This document shows, piece after piece, positions 1 to 15,400 of a stretch of DNA of 64,000 bases. Source of the stretch: Caprella mutica. Lineage: Eukaryota; Arthropoda; Malacostraca; Amphipoda; Caprellidae. The notes under the pieces were generated by a model. The model was not told where the DNA came from, made no database searches, and saw only the letters and a program-made list of their open reading frames with translations. The stretch spans positions 39,349 to 103,348 of the forward strand of contig CANNZV010002332.1 of NCBI GenBank assembly GCA_947561585.1. Direction: 5' to 3'. The first letter of the stretch is position 1. Every line of letters begins with the position of its first letter. The position numbers and the translations under genes were made by a program.

Positions 1-368
1 TCTTTTTTGTAAAAAATATATTCCTACAAATTCAACATTCTAAGAGTAGGTACGGAGTACCTATAATAAAAAGAAAACTAATAAAAGTCGATCGATACGG
101 CCCATTAATATTTTTGAGATTAAATGACACAAATGGAAATCTTGCAGATTGGTATTTTTTGCTCTATTCGGTCGTACCTAATTGCGTAGCATAATATTCC
201 CTTGTTTTTTTTTTCGGCAAAAGTGGATGGAAATATGTTAATTACGAAATAGAGGTTATAAAACAGAAAAAAATTCATGATGGTAAACAGTGGTAAAAAT
301 AAATTTTCATGATGGTCAACTAGATAAAAATAAACTGTCTTTATTGGAACTATGTATTTTCATTTCAG

Positions 369-479
369 GGTTAAAGGCGATGAAGTGGATAGTAGTTGTG
401 TGGTGAGAGCAAGAGGACTTCCTTGGATGAGCACTGATGTCGAAATAGCAAGATTCTTCAGAGGACTCAATTTAGCGAA
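369..479 (+). CDS. fus/ESRP: ESRP exon: first half of RRM1
   Basis: Acceptor TTTCAG at 363-368 and donor GTAAGAT from 480. It reads [19 protein letters not shown] and on to RGLNLAK, the first beta strand and helix of quasi-RRM1. It begins with one base of a split codon and ends two bases into a lysine codon completed at 3682. Preceding exons are outside the window. Confidence 0.9.
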
Positions 480-3400
480 GTAAGATTTTAATTAAAAATA
501 TCGTATTTTTTATATTCATAGCTACCTATTTTCATACTTTATTTCTCCTTTTGAGGAGGTAATATATATGTATGATTTCAATGTACTGTCAATAATAAAT
601 TTTCAAAGTCAAGGATTTCAGAAATATACGCCTTTCTTCTGAAAATGAAACTGTAAATCAACAAATATTCCAGGGAACATAGAAATCTCCCCAACTGACT
701 ATTTTGTTGTTTATTATATGATAAATTTATTCACATTTATGTTCACCAACTTCTGATAAAATTTAAAAAATGATAACCACTTCGTGAACATTATGTAGAG
801 TTTACGTCCCTTACACACAATAAAACACATTGACAAAAGAATTATCAAATTGGTTTTAAAAAGTTCGACTTTAGGTAGTACAAAACAAAAATACATCGGG
901 TTCAAACATGTTACAAATGGAAAGTGTTCTGCAAAAATAAAACCGAACTAAAACATACCTAGGTACAGTTCCGCTATTAAAGAGCAACCTATTTTTTTGC
1001 AATCTAATAGATGATGTTCACCTTACTGTTTAACAGGTACCTAACACAGTAGTTAAGGTAGCCTAATTGTCATATTTCAGAAACCATGTCCGTTATGAGG
1101 TACAGTGGTACTACCTTCAGATTTTGTAATTTGCTAGAGTAAGGCGGCGTAAGCCACTTGCCAGTCTATCCAAAACCATTTTAAAAAGAGTGCCAAACAC
1201 CATGCAATTTTGACCCTATTCTAAATCATCAGTCAAATACAAATTCGTAAGGAATTATTTAGTACCTATATAAATAGGTACCAAGGTAGATAATTAGGTA
1301 CTTATTAAGTAGTACTTATTCTTAAAGACTACTTACCTAGTAGGTACCTACACCTAATGCCAAGTTTGTTAGGTAAGTAAATACTAATTAGCCACTCTGC
1401 GTAAACTGGTAAAGAGTTCGTTTAGATCTCATTTTCTGCTCACAGTTAAATTAATGTAAATATAGGAATTGATTCATAGTTGTTCCCTGAGAATATCCCA
1501 AATATCTTTCACATTCTACAGACTGAGACTAATTAGCTACATAACCAACTAATTAGGTAATAACAAGTATGGGCCAATATCAAATCCAGTACATAAATAT
1601 TTTGATTCACATTGCTCTGTAATTATACGCAAAAAAATGCAGTGCCAATTAATTTATTTTAATAAATACCATTCTGAAACATGGCCTTTGTGGCTAATTC
1701 TTTCTTACCTAGCAGGCTAGCTATTATTTTATAACTTTAGGTAGGTACCTAATGTACTAAATGAGACTAAAGCTAGTATCACTTACACATCTGTATGATC
1801 GAAGATGTGAAACTGATAAATAATTCGTAACTTACCCTAATCAAAATATCGTCTAAAACATTAATATTCGGAGTTCCTTGCTACCTTTGAGGAAATATTC
1901 TAAGCATTTTTTGCGTTTAATTGAGTCTCCCTATAAGTAAATATTTTCTTTAACATCTCACTATCAAAGAAAATGAAATGAGAGGGAACTCTTATATATT
2001 CTGGCAAATATAAAGCTATATTATATATGTAAAATATTTATCCTTAGGAATATACTGTACCTACCTATTAATACCTAGTATTCGATATCAGTTTTAAGAG
2101 TTAATGCAGTTACCGTTTATTTTAATATATAAAGTGAACTGTGAATTGTGATTAGGTAGCTGATGTTTAATCTAATCGAAGTACCAGTACGCAGTCAAAA
2201 GTTAAACTTCTAGGTATTTAAGAACAATATCTTAATTATTTCTCGCAGAATTCATTCCATTGTCTATTATGTTTATGTTGCTCCTAGGTATACACTCATA
2301 TTCCATTAATAATTGTCTATAATCCCCTCAAGTTCTCCATTAGCGTTATGTACTGTTAGGCATCATAACACGGTATTGGTTACACGTTTGACTGGATGGC
2401 GTATGATTTTTAAACTATTCGTCACTATTCTTGTTACTTGCAGTATTTTTTATCCAACAGTTGAATGCCATTAGCCTATATTCAATTTAAAACAACTATG
2501 AGTTTGACCATTCATAAAACATAAAAAATAATATTGATTATGAACATTACATACTCTGTCCAGTTACATACCACTGTATTTTATTTAACGTTTAACGTAA
2601 TCCACAGGACTCCATTAGAGTGTTTATCATTGATATCAGTTTTTGTATTGTGTGATGACTTATTAGCCACATCTCACAGGTACTTTAGAACCAATCAATA
2701 GCTTTTAGTGTTTTAAGATAATGTATAATATTTCGATATAGGTACCACGTCACTTAGAGTTCAGTTATTGTAACTCACAATTATATATAGCCAATAACAT
2801 TACTATATATATCATTGGTGCGTATTGCAATTAATAGAAGCATTGTTATATCATGTGACGAGTATTTAAAGAAAAGAGATTGGATCAGCAGTTTCATTGT
2901 TACTCTCAACATTTCTTTGCTATTTCTTTCCTAACTCAAAACAAATCGTGTTGCATTTATGAGCCTTTCACCTGAATGCCATGGCCTGATAGTGAATAAT
3001 AATGCCATGGCCTGACACTGACTAACAATGCCATGGCCTGACACTGACTGATATTGCCATGGCCTGGTAGTGAATAATAATGACATACCTGACACTAACG
3101 AACGATGCCATGTCCTGACACTGACTAATAATCACTGTGAACTATGTACCCCGCTGAATCATTATATTTTACACGTATTACCTTAAATAATGAAGGGTGT
3201 AAAATTCACACTTGTTTATTAGGTAAATAATAATAGTGTGCAGGCCAAAGAGTCTAGGCAGCTCTACTCTAGCCACTTCTTTTCCAATGTTATGAAGTCA
3301 GTTTGTTTTGTTGTTCCTCGGGAATAGTATTGTTTGCTGCAGTGTTTGAAACAGTCTCTATTGTCCGTCCTGAGGTTCGATGATAGAAAGTTTGCAGTGC

Positions 3401-6400
3401 GGTTCATGACAATCACTCTATTAAGGAAAAATATACCTAAATGATAACGAGATAACGACTGCATTCATTTTAAATTGTATGTTTTACATTGAATTCAATT
3501 TAAAATTATTCAGTATTTTGTTTGTATTTAGAATTCAATGTAAGTTCTCATTATTGCTGTGCCGTTTGTTACATCATCTTTAAATATATTATTAGTAGTG
3601 GAATGAACTCTTCTGCCCCCCCCCCCCTTCTGTCTGACTAATATCCCCCACACCTGACTAACATTTCCCCCATGCCCACAGAGGAGGAGTGGCTCTCTGT
3701 CTCAGTCCCCAGGGGCGTCGCAATGGTGAGGCTCTGATTCGCTTCGTAGACACTGAACAGCGCGAGATGGCCCTGAAGAGACACAAGCACCACATGGGGG
3801 GCAGGTACATTGAGGTCTATAAGGCCACAGGGGAGGACTTCATCAGCATAGCTACAGGTAAATAAACACCTAATAATTATAATGCTACAGTATGAGTCCT
3901 CTATAGTGAAAACCTCTATAGTCAATGCGTTAAGATGTAGCCTGAATAGTGAAACAAAATTTTCTTTAGTCTGCGATGAATTGCTATCAGTTTATAGAAA
4001 ACTAAGAGGCTATTTTATGGCAGACTAAGAAAATCTGTTCACTATAGAGGCTGCACCCTAACTCATTCACTATACAGGAGTTCACTATAGAGTAGTTGGG
4101 GGTAACTCCTGAGATATCTAACGCTAACACATTTACCATCATGTGAGCAAAGATATATAAAGTAATAATAAATCACCAGCATTTACCATGGATACCAATT
4201 GATATTATGAATTAAATCATATATTTCTTATTATGATCGTAAATGTGGAACCGTTCGTTATCTCAGAAATTACCCCAAATAAATCTCTTAATCGTTTTCT
4301 TATGGCTAGGTTTTTTAAGTTTTTTTAAATTTAGGAAAATATTTATTTAAGGGTTGGCTTAATTTTATCGGTCTTCTTTAAGGTCCCCTGCAAGCAATTT
4401 TTCTATTGCTTTAATCAATGATGCTGATGTTTCTCATCATTTGGCTGCAAACACAATAAAATTTGATAGCAAATATTTAGTTCTACATGTTTCAGTACGA
4501 AGGAAAAGAATGTAGCTACACCATTTGTTTTGAATGTCAACTAGGTAGGGATAATCCATTCAATATATATTAATTCTATAAAGGTATAAATTTGGAGAAA
4601 CTTATTTTTTTAATGTTTATTATCTCAGGAAACAATTTAATTCTTGAACGGTTACCGAACTTGCATAGTTTGTTTCTGAAACTCCATTTGAAAATCAAAA
4701 CAAAGAGTGTACAATCTTTTTCTTCAGCGTCAGATTGGCGTTTCGTACAGTTGTTGCACACATGGTATTTAAAACTTTAAATGCATATATAAAATTATGA
4801 TCTGAACTGAATTTTGTGCAGATTAATGATCCTATTATGTAATACTCATTTTTTTACCGGGGCCTGGAGACGATCTTTATTAATTAAGCAGTGTGTATAA
4901 TTTAAATTACAAACATATTAGTTTCCAAATGAACTAACCAAATAAAACTGATGACATTGCAAAAAAATGACAAAGAATGTAATATTTCTTGCCTTCCCTC
5001 TCTATCTTCTCCACTGTACACTTTATGTATCAGTTGTTAATCAATTATATATATTTCAGTAATAATGTATTTAAATATGTATGTATTTTATCAATTTTGT
5101 TTTTATCACTATTATGTTCTTATCGCAAATCCCTTAATGCGGTCTAGATATCGTTACTATGTAATATGCAGGTTTTTATTTATATTAAATATAGAAACTA
5201 ATACCATCTAAATAAATGTATGTTATGTATCTAGTCTAGATTTAATAATAAGTATTACTTTATATAAAAATATCCACTCCCCGGTTGGCACACCGAATAA
5301 TATCAGATTACTGAGGTGGTAATATCTATTAGAGAATTTAATTTTTGTATTAAATAGATCTGTTAACATAATAAATAAATCTAAGCATTGTGTAGCAATT
5401 ATTTAGAAACTGTTTAGTATTTATTTGCTACTAGTCAGATTATATTAGTACTCCGTTGAAGTCAGTTTTCTTTGGCAGCAAAATAGTGATCGAATACACA
5501 TGTGAGTGTGGTGACTTACTCCCTTGTGTCTCAGACAATATTGTCTCTAAGGTTTATTTCAGCATTATTGTCTACAGTTATCAACTTAACTAATTTTTCA
5601 ATCTACTAATTGTAACCTGAAACATTTTCTAAGTTATGTGCAAAATTACATGAAGGTAAAGTTTTTGTGTGGAACAACAACAATCATGCACTGCTACAAG
5701 AGCTATGCGAATGCAGTTCTATAGAAACAGTTGTCAAATTTCCAAAATGTGATAGCGAGGGAATGGTTCGGAATGCTACCTCTGATAAATTTATTTTACT
5801 TTTCTTTAGTGTTGATGACGCAAATAAATCTATTTTTCAAATTCAAAAGTTAAATGACATAACATGTTATTACGCTGTACTAATTACTAAACTTTTAGTG
5901 CTAATTAATTACTATGTCAATTTGGAGGGTTATTTTTCCTACTCAATTTAGTTATTGATTAGAACGTATATATATGTATAGTGATTTAAAAAAGAATAAT
6001 GATATTCGGTAACTAATATATCCAATTGATTTTATGTTTTTTCTGTAGTGGTTACTGTACTTGAGCTGTACTTAATGTAATGGATATTGCCTCTGAAGTA
6101 TTTGTAACATTTGTATCTGTTGCAGTAAGTGCATACTTATTGTCACATGGTACCAGTGTCTCTAAGTAGCTCATATCTCTCAGAGATACTCTAGGCTATT
6201 TTCCCAATGATATCTCTGAAGAAGATAGCCAGATAAGAGAGATAACCCACCATGATTACTTCAAATTATGCCCAATCACTAGCCTGTTGTATTTCTGATT
6301 GTTAGTAATTTGAGAAGAATCAGTGTACTGTGAATTAATGTCATTACTTTGTAGTGATACACAAAAATGTCACAATGTGCTCTAATGTATCGTAATTGCC

Positions 6401-9400
6401 TGTAAAGGCATTTGATATAAAATATAAATTACATCTAAAATAATTTTGTAAGCACAATTAATTTTGGTGCATTGAGACAACATTAAAATGAGTATTGACA
6501 ATTAGATTTCCTTTGTATTTACCACTATGTTTTTTATCCTTAGAATCCTTATCTATCTCTATACTAATTATTGCCGCACAAGTCACAAGACTCCTGTATT
6601 TAGGACCACAATCACCCATCAATAATTACAATATAATGTAAAAAGATCTTATCTAATTATACAACAAGTTCAGAGTCTTATTCTGAAGAGATTTAATTGG
6701 TTTTATATTGTTTTATCATGGCTAGCTAATTATATCAGGAATGTAATTAAGAAGACCAGTAATTCATGTATTTATGTGAAAGTCATGATACGTTATCTAT
6801 GATAACATCTTGACATGGGGACAGGGTGGGGAGGGGTTACATGCTGATAAGTATACACCATTGACTACAGACTTTAACGTTATTATCTACTTAGTAGTTA
6901 TGGATTGTGGTGTGTCAGTGTCTATACAATTTAGTGATTCGTGATCAATAGGATACATCTCTGCTAAAAATTGACTTAAAATTTTGAATAAACTATTTAG
7001 TGAATATACTTTCTAAATCTCCATTAAACTCCTATTTCCCATCTTTTTTTATTGTTTATAATCACTTATTTATTATTAATAGTTAGCTATTAAATATGCT
7101 ATCAGAGAATCTAAAGTAAAATTTTCAAAGTTTTTGTTTACTCGGTGCTCTGTAAATGAAAATGTTAAACCCTTCAGTTGTTGTCAAAAGCTACTGGTTA
7201 AAGTTTCCTAATTGTTGTCATCCTTTCAGTGTTTCCAGGTCCACTGTCCTGATAACTAGTTCGTGTTCTTGTTGTGAATAGTTTGTATTTTATTTTAATA
7301 ATAAATTAAATCTACTAGAATTTGAGGTTCAGAAAATAATTTAAAATGGGAAGTTCGGATAGGCCAGTTGAAAACAACTCCTCTGACGTTGCTGTGAAAA
7401 GTGCTAAATCTAGTGAAATCAGAAGGAACAGTTTATCCGAAGCTAGTAATTCGTCCAGCAAGTCTACCGATAAGTCAGACTGCAACTCTTCTGACAATGC
7501 AGTCGTTCCAAACCACTACTCCTCTACCTCTAGCATAGCCTCGTCCTGCAGTGTAGCAAACTATTCTGGCGCCAGTGGCAGTCCCGAGGAAAACTGTAGA
7601 ATTTATTCTTATAATAATAGAATTCCAACTATTCAAAGTCGTCAAGTCCCGGCGATAGCACCTGATATTATTGCATCTAATATTCAGAAAAACATAGAAC
7701 ACTGTAAACTACAGAGATTGCAACAGATGGGAAATGTAATAAGTGAGTAATTCATTCATTTTAGAGTTTTGTTTGGTAGGTAGGTTTAAACTTTGGATTA
7801 GAAAGAAATGTATAAATCTTAAGCTAAGTCTCCAACATTTCTGGATAAATATACCTAATTGTTTAGCTAATATAAAATTCGAATGAATTTATTGTCCCAT
7901 TCAGGTCTCCTCTTATCTACATACGTACTTCTATCAATATGAAAAGGGAGACAGCGTCCTTTGAGCCACGAACTGTTGTAATTTGGATTATATAATTTAT
8001 TTATTGTATTTATTTTTTTTAATGCTACTTACAGTTTTAGAGGATAGCGTTAAGGTTATGCTCTTCAACTGCTTAGGGTCACACAGGTAAATTGCGGCCC
8101 TTCAATTTTTAATTGCGGCCCTCTCAAGAGAGTGTTAAACAATCTGAACCGAAATTACATTAAAATGTTGCATAGCTATTAAAATCAGCGCAGTGCATGC
8201 TATAATTTATTACTTCATGTTTTTAACGAGTGTTTTGAAGATATGACGTTTCTGATGTTATAGGCCGCAGTTAGTTAGTAGGCCGCAATTTACCTGCTTG
8301 ACCCTATTGAAATTAGTTCTTAATTAACTAAACATTCTTTTGTTATCCAAATACATGTAACTAACTTCTAGGGTGAAGCAGGTAAATTGCGGCACACTAA
8401 ATGAAAAAATAAATAAATAAATAGTTTCACACGCTCATAAAATTGGTAAGTTATATTCAGCCTTGTCCTTTCTTTTGGTTTGCAACAATTTTAAGCCAAA
8501 GTTGTTTAAAGTTAAAGGGTTTCAATTTATCTGGGTGACTGAGACCGTGGTATAGCTATTTTCTCGTTAGTACATCTCTGTGGATACGTAGGGTACAAAG
8601 GTGAATTTTAGTCCTTTAATTGTGTCCCTCTCGAATTAGTCTGTAAAACCCACTGAACCGAATTCATATTGAAATAATGCATATCAAAAGAAGCTCGATG
8701 TGCTATAATTTATTAACTTTACGACCATTTTGAAACTATGATTATTATGGTTTCTGTGGTGAGAGGCCGCAGATTGTTTGTGTGCCGTAATTTACCTGTT
8801 TTACCTTATTAGTAATTGATATCTATATTTCGAAGTTTTATCTGCATTTACTTTACAATTAAGGGAGGTCTGATCGCGAAACCTAATCCTATACTGTCTT
8901 TGGTTTTATTTGAAATACCACTGCACCATTTATCTCAAGTCGATAGATTTTTTTTTCTTGTTGCTCACTGGTTTCAGTTAGGGTGTTGATGACTGAAATT
9001 TCTGATGGGGTTAACATAATTAAAGAATTATCCCATTCACACGGACTTTTCCTACCTATTTGTGCGCTAGGACACTGAGTAGCTTTCAAACATTCATGAG
9101 CTTGACAAGAGGGATTACTGAATTAATTTATCTAGTGATGATGCATTATATAATGAAACCGCATGTATGTTCTGGTAGCTAAATACCTTTCAGTCTATAT
9201 TTAAAAGATATTGATGGCATTTGAATAGTGTATACCTTTGAACCAATGTCTAATATATTTTAGAGTTGTTGATCATGTATTGAATATTTATTTTTACGAT
9301 AGATTGTAGTGACCAGTGGATAGCATCAAATACAACAAGCGCTTTCGTTTCTATTTTCAAAATATCTTGAGGGGGGAAACTACTCTGGTCAATGCCAATC

Positions 9401-12400
9401 AAGAAATTGACTCCTTTATTTCAATTATTACTGACTAATAGTTTCCCTGATGTTTTTGAAATGTTAACGAAACTCGGGTCTTCTAGACTTAACTTTGATG
9501 TTGAGATATCTTGACACTAAAATTAGCAGTTCATGATGGTGTTGTGAATATTTCAATTACTGCGTTTTGTGTTAGATATTAGGAAAGTGCATTCTGCTAT
9601 CTGGTGCATATTTAGTGTTTCAAAGAATGTTCTACCATTCAAACTGTCCATTTTTCAATTGTTATTAAAGAAACTCCAAAAATTAGGAGTTAGGAGCTAT
9701 AATTTCTTAATTTACGAATCTGAACCTATCTACACCGTGAAGGAGAATGCAACTGACGGTATACTGTGACTGTATACAGTTTGATTGAGCTCAGATCAGT
9801 ACTCAATAGTGTCCTTGTCAGTCTCTTAAATGCTTACTTTTCTCATTCCAGGAAACAATAATGAAGCATCCCAGTTTCTATCCCGAGGTAACGTAATTCT
9901 GAGGATGAGAGGCCTGCCTTATGACTGCACTGCAAAACAGGTGGTGAGTGCACATGTATTTGACAGATGAGTAGTTGTTTCTGTATAGATAGTATGAAGG
10001 TTCTTCACGAACAATACATTGAATTTATAAATAAGTCTATTGCCGATAGCATTGGAATGTGAATTTTTGAATTTGTTACTTTGGTCTAAATTATTAGTCC
10101 CTTTAATCTATTTATTTCTAGACTTTCTGGCTCTTGAACGATTTACCAGAAATGAGAACACATTGAATTTATAAAGTCTAGTATTTTATGCACTAGACTT
10201 CAGATTTGATGCTACAGAATATGATATTAGATAGTTCATGGATTTGAACTCAAAAAAATGAAACATTATTTTTAAAGTTCAAAGTAAATAATTAGTATTT
10301 AATTTTTAATTTTAATTTATATTTATAGTTCATTAAAATAAGTTGTGAAGTTTGTTTGTGGTCTAATGCAACGGTACATTCTAAGGTTGACTTCTTCGAA
10401 GGCGGTGAAGTTGGAGTTTCTCTGGTAGAACAGGAAGATGGTGTGCTGTTCGTGCGTAAGCCTGATGGTCGTGCTACCGGTGACGCCTTCGTGATGCTCG
10501 CCTCTGAAGAGGACATTGCCCTAGCCATGTCCAAACACAAGCTGTCTATCGGCACTAGATACATAGAACTCTTCAGGTCCTCTTCTGGGGAGGTACGTTA
10601 CTAAAATTTAGGCCTGTTTTACACGAAACTCTTTTTCAACTAAAATGCAGCATGAAAAACGACCAATCTAAGTGTACTTGCAAAGTTACACGTTTATTCA
10701 GTTTTTAGCGTTTTTCATGCATTATTTTCTTTGCTATGGCATGAAAAAACGCCTGTATGAAAGAGGGCCTTAGTGTTACGATTGTCACAGTGATCTATAT
10801 AAGTTGCTTCTACTCTCAATATAGACTAACATTCATTTCGTACATCCCTTTACCAACACTAACCTATTGGAATTCTATGGTAAGACTAATATAGAAACAT
10901 GCTAATTTCTTAACCTGTTTACCATGCTACCTAGTTTCTGTAATCTATTTTTTTAAATTATTAATTGAAGGACTAATTATTTTTTTATATTTTAATGTAG
11001 CTTCTATGATAATTTTGATTGTTAACTATTACAATGTATTGATTAGTTAATGTTTCCACTAAACAAGAAGAATTATGCACGCTATCAAAATAGTTTTTAC
11101 TCATATTTTCGAAGACTATAATTTTCTTTCATGACTGCAAATTAAAAAGTTAGCAAAATAATTGGAGTTTCGATGCTCTATGGTAGAGTAGTTTTATTTA
11201 TTATCTTCAATCTTCTCTTCAAATTATATATTTGATGCCATAGTGACATCAATTAAGATATTCTCACTATCTACTTAGTTAACCTCCATTGCAATGGTAA
11301 CAGGTAATGAACAGAGCCATGGACTTGAGACACATGGAACAGCAGCAACAACAGCAACAGGGTCCCCCTGCTCTGCCCCCAGGCCCCCCTAGTCTGCCCC
11401 TGATTGCCACTCTGCCCCACATGACACAGCAGTTGATGCCCCAGGCCTCCGTAGCTACTGGCCCCAAGAAGAACTGCATCAGACTCAGGGGACTTCCTTA
11501 CGAAGCTCAGGTGAGACTATAAAGTTATTAACCAGTAGATTAATGTATTTAAGCTCTGTATCTTTTGCCTTTTAATTAACAGAGGGGAACAAAAGATAGA
11601 AAATGTCAAATGATTCATTATGCATCAGAATTAATTTTTTTTAATCAGAATCAAAATTTCACATGAAAAGTTAACAAGCGGAATCGTTGAGCGAGCGCGA
11701 GAGTTTATTCGAACAGTTAATACCTAATTACTAAATTTGGGTCAAAACAATTTTTTTTTCGAAACTGTTTGTAAACGTTCGAACGTTTTCAACCGTATAG
11801 TGCCGTCTGTTTCGAATTCAATTAACATACTAATATACATGTACTAGTAAAGTGATTTAGGAAACTATTTTGTATGGAAACAAAAATTATGTAACAATCA
11901 ATTGGTTATAAAATTGTATAATTTAATCGGATGAACTTTACCTTTAATTTCAACATGTAGGCCCGGTTTTTAAGGTATATATTTAATAGACTAAAAAGAT
12001 ATTAGAAAAATACACTATGTACATCTCACGTGATGCTTTGATGTATTTTTGTCTCCATAAGATCACCCCAGAGCCAATAGATCAAATTGGTAGATTATGC
12101 ACCTTGAGTGGTCTGATATCGCTATGATTTGGATGTTTTTCATTGGTTTGTGGAGATATGAGCATTGATGGTCATTACTGTACATAGATAACATCTCGCT
12201 TGTCTTGAACTTTAGCATTGGAGATTAGATAAGTTAATGAGTACTTACCAAAACACTTAGCCTAACGTCTCTGCCAGCCACTCAATGTAATGGGGTGACT
12301 TCAACCAATTGACTTCATTCATTGTATCTGTTATATCATGAAAAAAAGATTAAACTGACCTACTTTCAAAGGTCCCTTTCTGTAGTTTTATTATTGCAAT

Positions 12401-15400
12401 CAGTACGGCCATTGTTTCTCGTCATTTTGATGTAAACCCATAAAATTTGATGGCATTTTCTATATGCTTTTAAAGAATTTCATAATTAATACACTAAAAT
12501 ACTAGATTTGGATTGCTAATTTTAGATTAAAAGAAATTAAATTTAAGTTGATATTTTATTTAATAATTACGGCGCGGTGAACAAAGGCCGTCTACAGAGA
12601 TGACCTTGAGTTGACACGCCAGTTATATGCATGTAATAATAAGAAAAAAATTCTGGTTGTCCGTTGTTTCAGACGAATAATTTTACAGATATTAGCTACT
12701 AATTACTTTTTTTTTTTACAAAAGGGCCAATATTTTATATTAAGTTTTCTGCCACTTTAAAAGCATTTAAAAAATATTGGACTAAATTTTATGAGTTCTA
12801 AATTATGTAATAAACTCATTTTTCCCGTAGCGTGTATTGGAACTCGACAAACATTACCTGGAAAATAATTTTTTTTTTTCCTATTCAGATCGAGCACGTT
12901 CTAGAATTTTTGGGAGACTTTTCTAACAGCATTTGCTTCAGAGGAGTGCATATGGTTTATACAACACAGGTAATTATCAATCGAAATATATTAAATTACG
13001 CTTAGTTTACTAAATTATCATTCATGAAAAACTAGAAATTCATCATACGCAACATTTTCTTTTTACTAAAGTTATCTGAAAAAGTGAAACTCTTTTCTCC
13101 TTAGCTTTCCAACGAAACTTGTTACCAAAGCCACCCCTCGGGTGAGGCCTTCATCCAAATGGTGTCAGAGCACGCTGCTTACACCACAGCAGCTCATCGT
13201 CACAACAAGTACATGGTGTTTGGTAAGAAGAACAGGTACATTGAGGTCTTCCAGTGCTCCAACGATGACATGAACTTCGTTCTCTCTGGCATGGCTCCAT
13301 CAAGCCCCCAAACTCCCACTGCTCCTCCAGTGAATGCTCGCTCTCTTGTACCTACCCCAGGCGGTATGTTAGTGTGGGATAATGGGGCGCCTCATATTCC
13401 GGGTGCTGCCACAGGGAGTGCAGCACCTTTAATCTTACCTCAAACTCGTCTACAAACACCTCTTCACCTCCCTCCTCCTTCCACTCCTATCAGGCCTCCA
13501 TTTGGTGGTGGCTTAACAGCTATGCCACAAGGTTTCCTAACTCCTCCTCCGACTAATGGCATGCCCTTCCTCTCTCCTCTCAAACCGCCACAGCACATGC
13601 TCCTCCCCTCAAACCTGGCGTCAATGCCCGGAAGAGCTAATCTAGATGGCTCTGCTGCTTGTCCCGTTAGTCTCATGTCCGCTATTAAGAACACACCTGT
13701 CTCTTCCTATCCCTCTAACTTCTTTGCCACTTCTTACTTGCCTCCCACTTCCGTGGCTGCCAATCCACACTCCCCTCAAAATGCTGCAGGCATGTTTCTC
13801 TTCCCCAACCTCAAGGTGAACTCCTCCCTAGCCTCCTCTGTTCTTCCCCAATTTCCTTTCTTGCAGAATATGACCACTCCTGTCTCTGATCCTTCTAAGA
13901 CTAACCAAGTTTTGTATTCGTATGCTCAAAACTCTTCCTACACTGTTGGCCAAAGAACAGTGACGGAGACTTCAGCCGCCGCGTCTTCCTCCACTAAGAG
14001 GAGCTTTGACCAGGCATTCACCTCTGAAGGTTCTGCCTCGAGTAACTCCTCCACTAGTCCTGGAGGTCCCCCACCTGCTAAACGCATTTCCTCTTCTACT
14101 TCCCCAGTTCTACCACCACAAATGCCTGTAGCGGGCACCACTTTTCCTCCACATGCTACTTTCCCAACAGGTCTTCCCTTTAACGCTGCTTTTGGTGCTG
14201 GGGCTCTTGGGGCCCCTCCAATGGGTTTAGGAGCTGCTCAGCTACACTCTCACATGATACCTTCTCTCTACCCACCTACCATGTACCCAACAATCTAAAC
14301 TCTTTCTTCTTCTCATTGCGTATTTCTGTGGAGTACTAACAAGATGGTATCACCACTGTTTTCTTAGATTATTGAAGGCATTTACAGATTTCTCTTCCGT
14401 GTCTGTCACGTAATGCAGTGGTTTTGGTAGAATTTGTTGGTTAAACTGAGGACTAATTTCTAGTACTTGAAAGTCAACTTCATATCATAGTTCTTTCCCA
14501 CAGTTATATTTATGTTACTTTCATTACGAATGAGTTTCGTATCTAAACAAGTTAAAAATGAAATTTTTTGAGTTAAAATCTATGATTATTTTTAACCATT
14601 GTTGGTTGATGAAAAGTAAAATGAAATATATTTCTAATCATTCTCATTTTTTGTTTATGAAGCGTTACCATTATTTTTTTTACCAGAGATGATATTATTG
14701 TCTTTGAATGTATTAACTAACTTTGATACTCTTGTGATGATTTCTCTATGTTTATTCGAGTTTATTGGGATCCCATTTTTTGAGTGTGCTTGGCCGTGAT
14801 TTATCATTTGGCTTTGCAAGAAAGTTCACCTGTAAATTGTGCATTGTTCTACCATTGGTAACATTTCGAGCCAAAGGTTCATTGTCTAATAACTATTGAA
14901 GGGGCTCGTGCACAGTTTGCAAGCGTTCTGTTGCAAGGTATGGAGAAGGTAGTGTTAGTTTTTCAGAAGATGTGTGCAATATATTCACTAGACTTCCTTC
15001 CACTAGAGTTATGGGGTGTACCGACATGGTGGGGTAATGTTACTTTGTTTGCATATCTTTTGTACAGTGCTTTAGTATTTAGAAGTTTCCTCGACTAGAA
15101 CTCCTTACACGAGGCAAATTCCTGGTAGTTGAGTTTCTGTTAAGAGGTTACTTTGTTGTCCATTCAGACATTCCATTATTTACTAGTTTTTGCTAAATCA
15201 CCTAGAGTTAGCGTACGTCTTAAGTAATCTTAGCCCTAAAAAAGGCACTGTAACTCTAATGACTTTACTTTGAACAGCTCTACAATTTAACTAGATCCTC
15301 TTAGCTTGTGTTCATAGTTTATAGACTAGAACTTAATATATTTACTCTAATACCGTAATGAGTGATGGATATATTCCAACCTGGTTGTGAAATTGCCTTG

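Larger units (their letters stand above)
7743..9851. other. ESRP intron carrying two MITEs and an antisense open frame
   Basis: Contains two adjacent short inverted-repeat elements (8076-8304 and 8371-8806) and an antisense open frame at about 8889-9121. Both are described separately. The rest is plain AT-rich intron. Confidence 0.5.
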
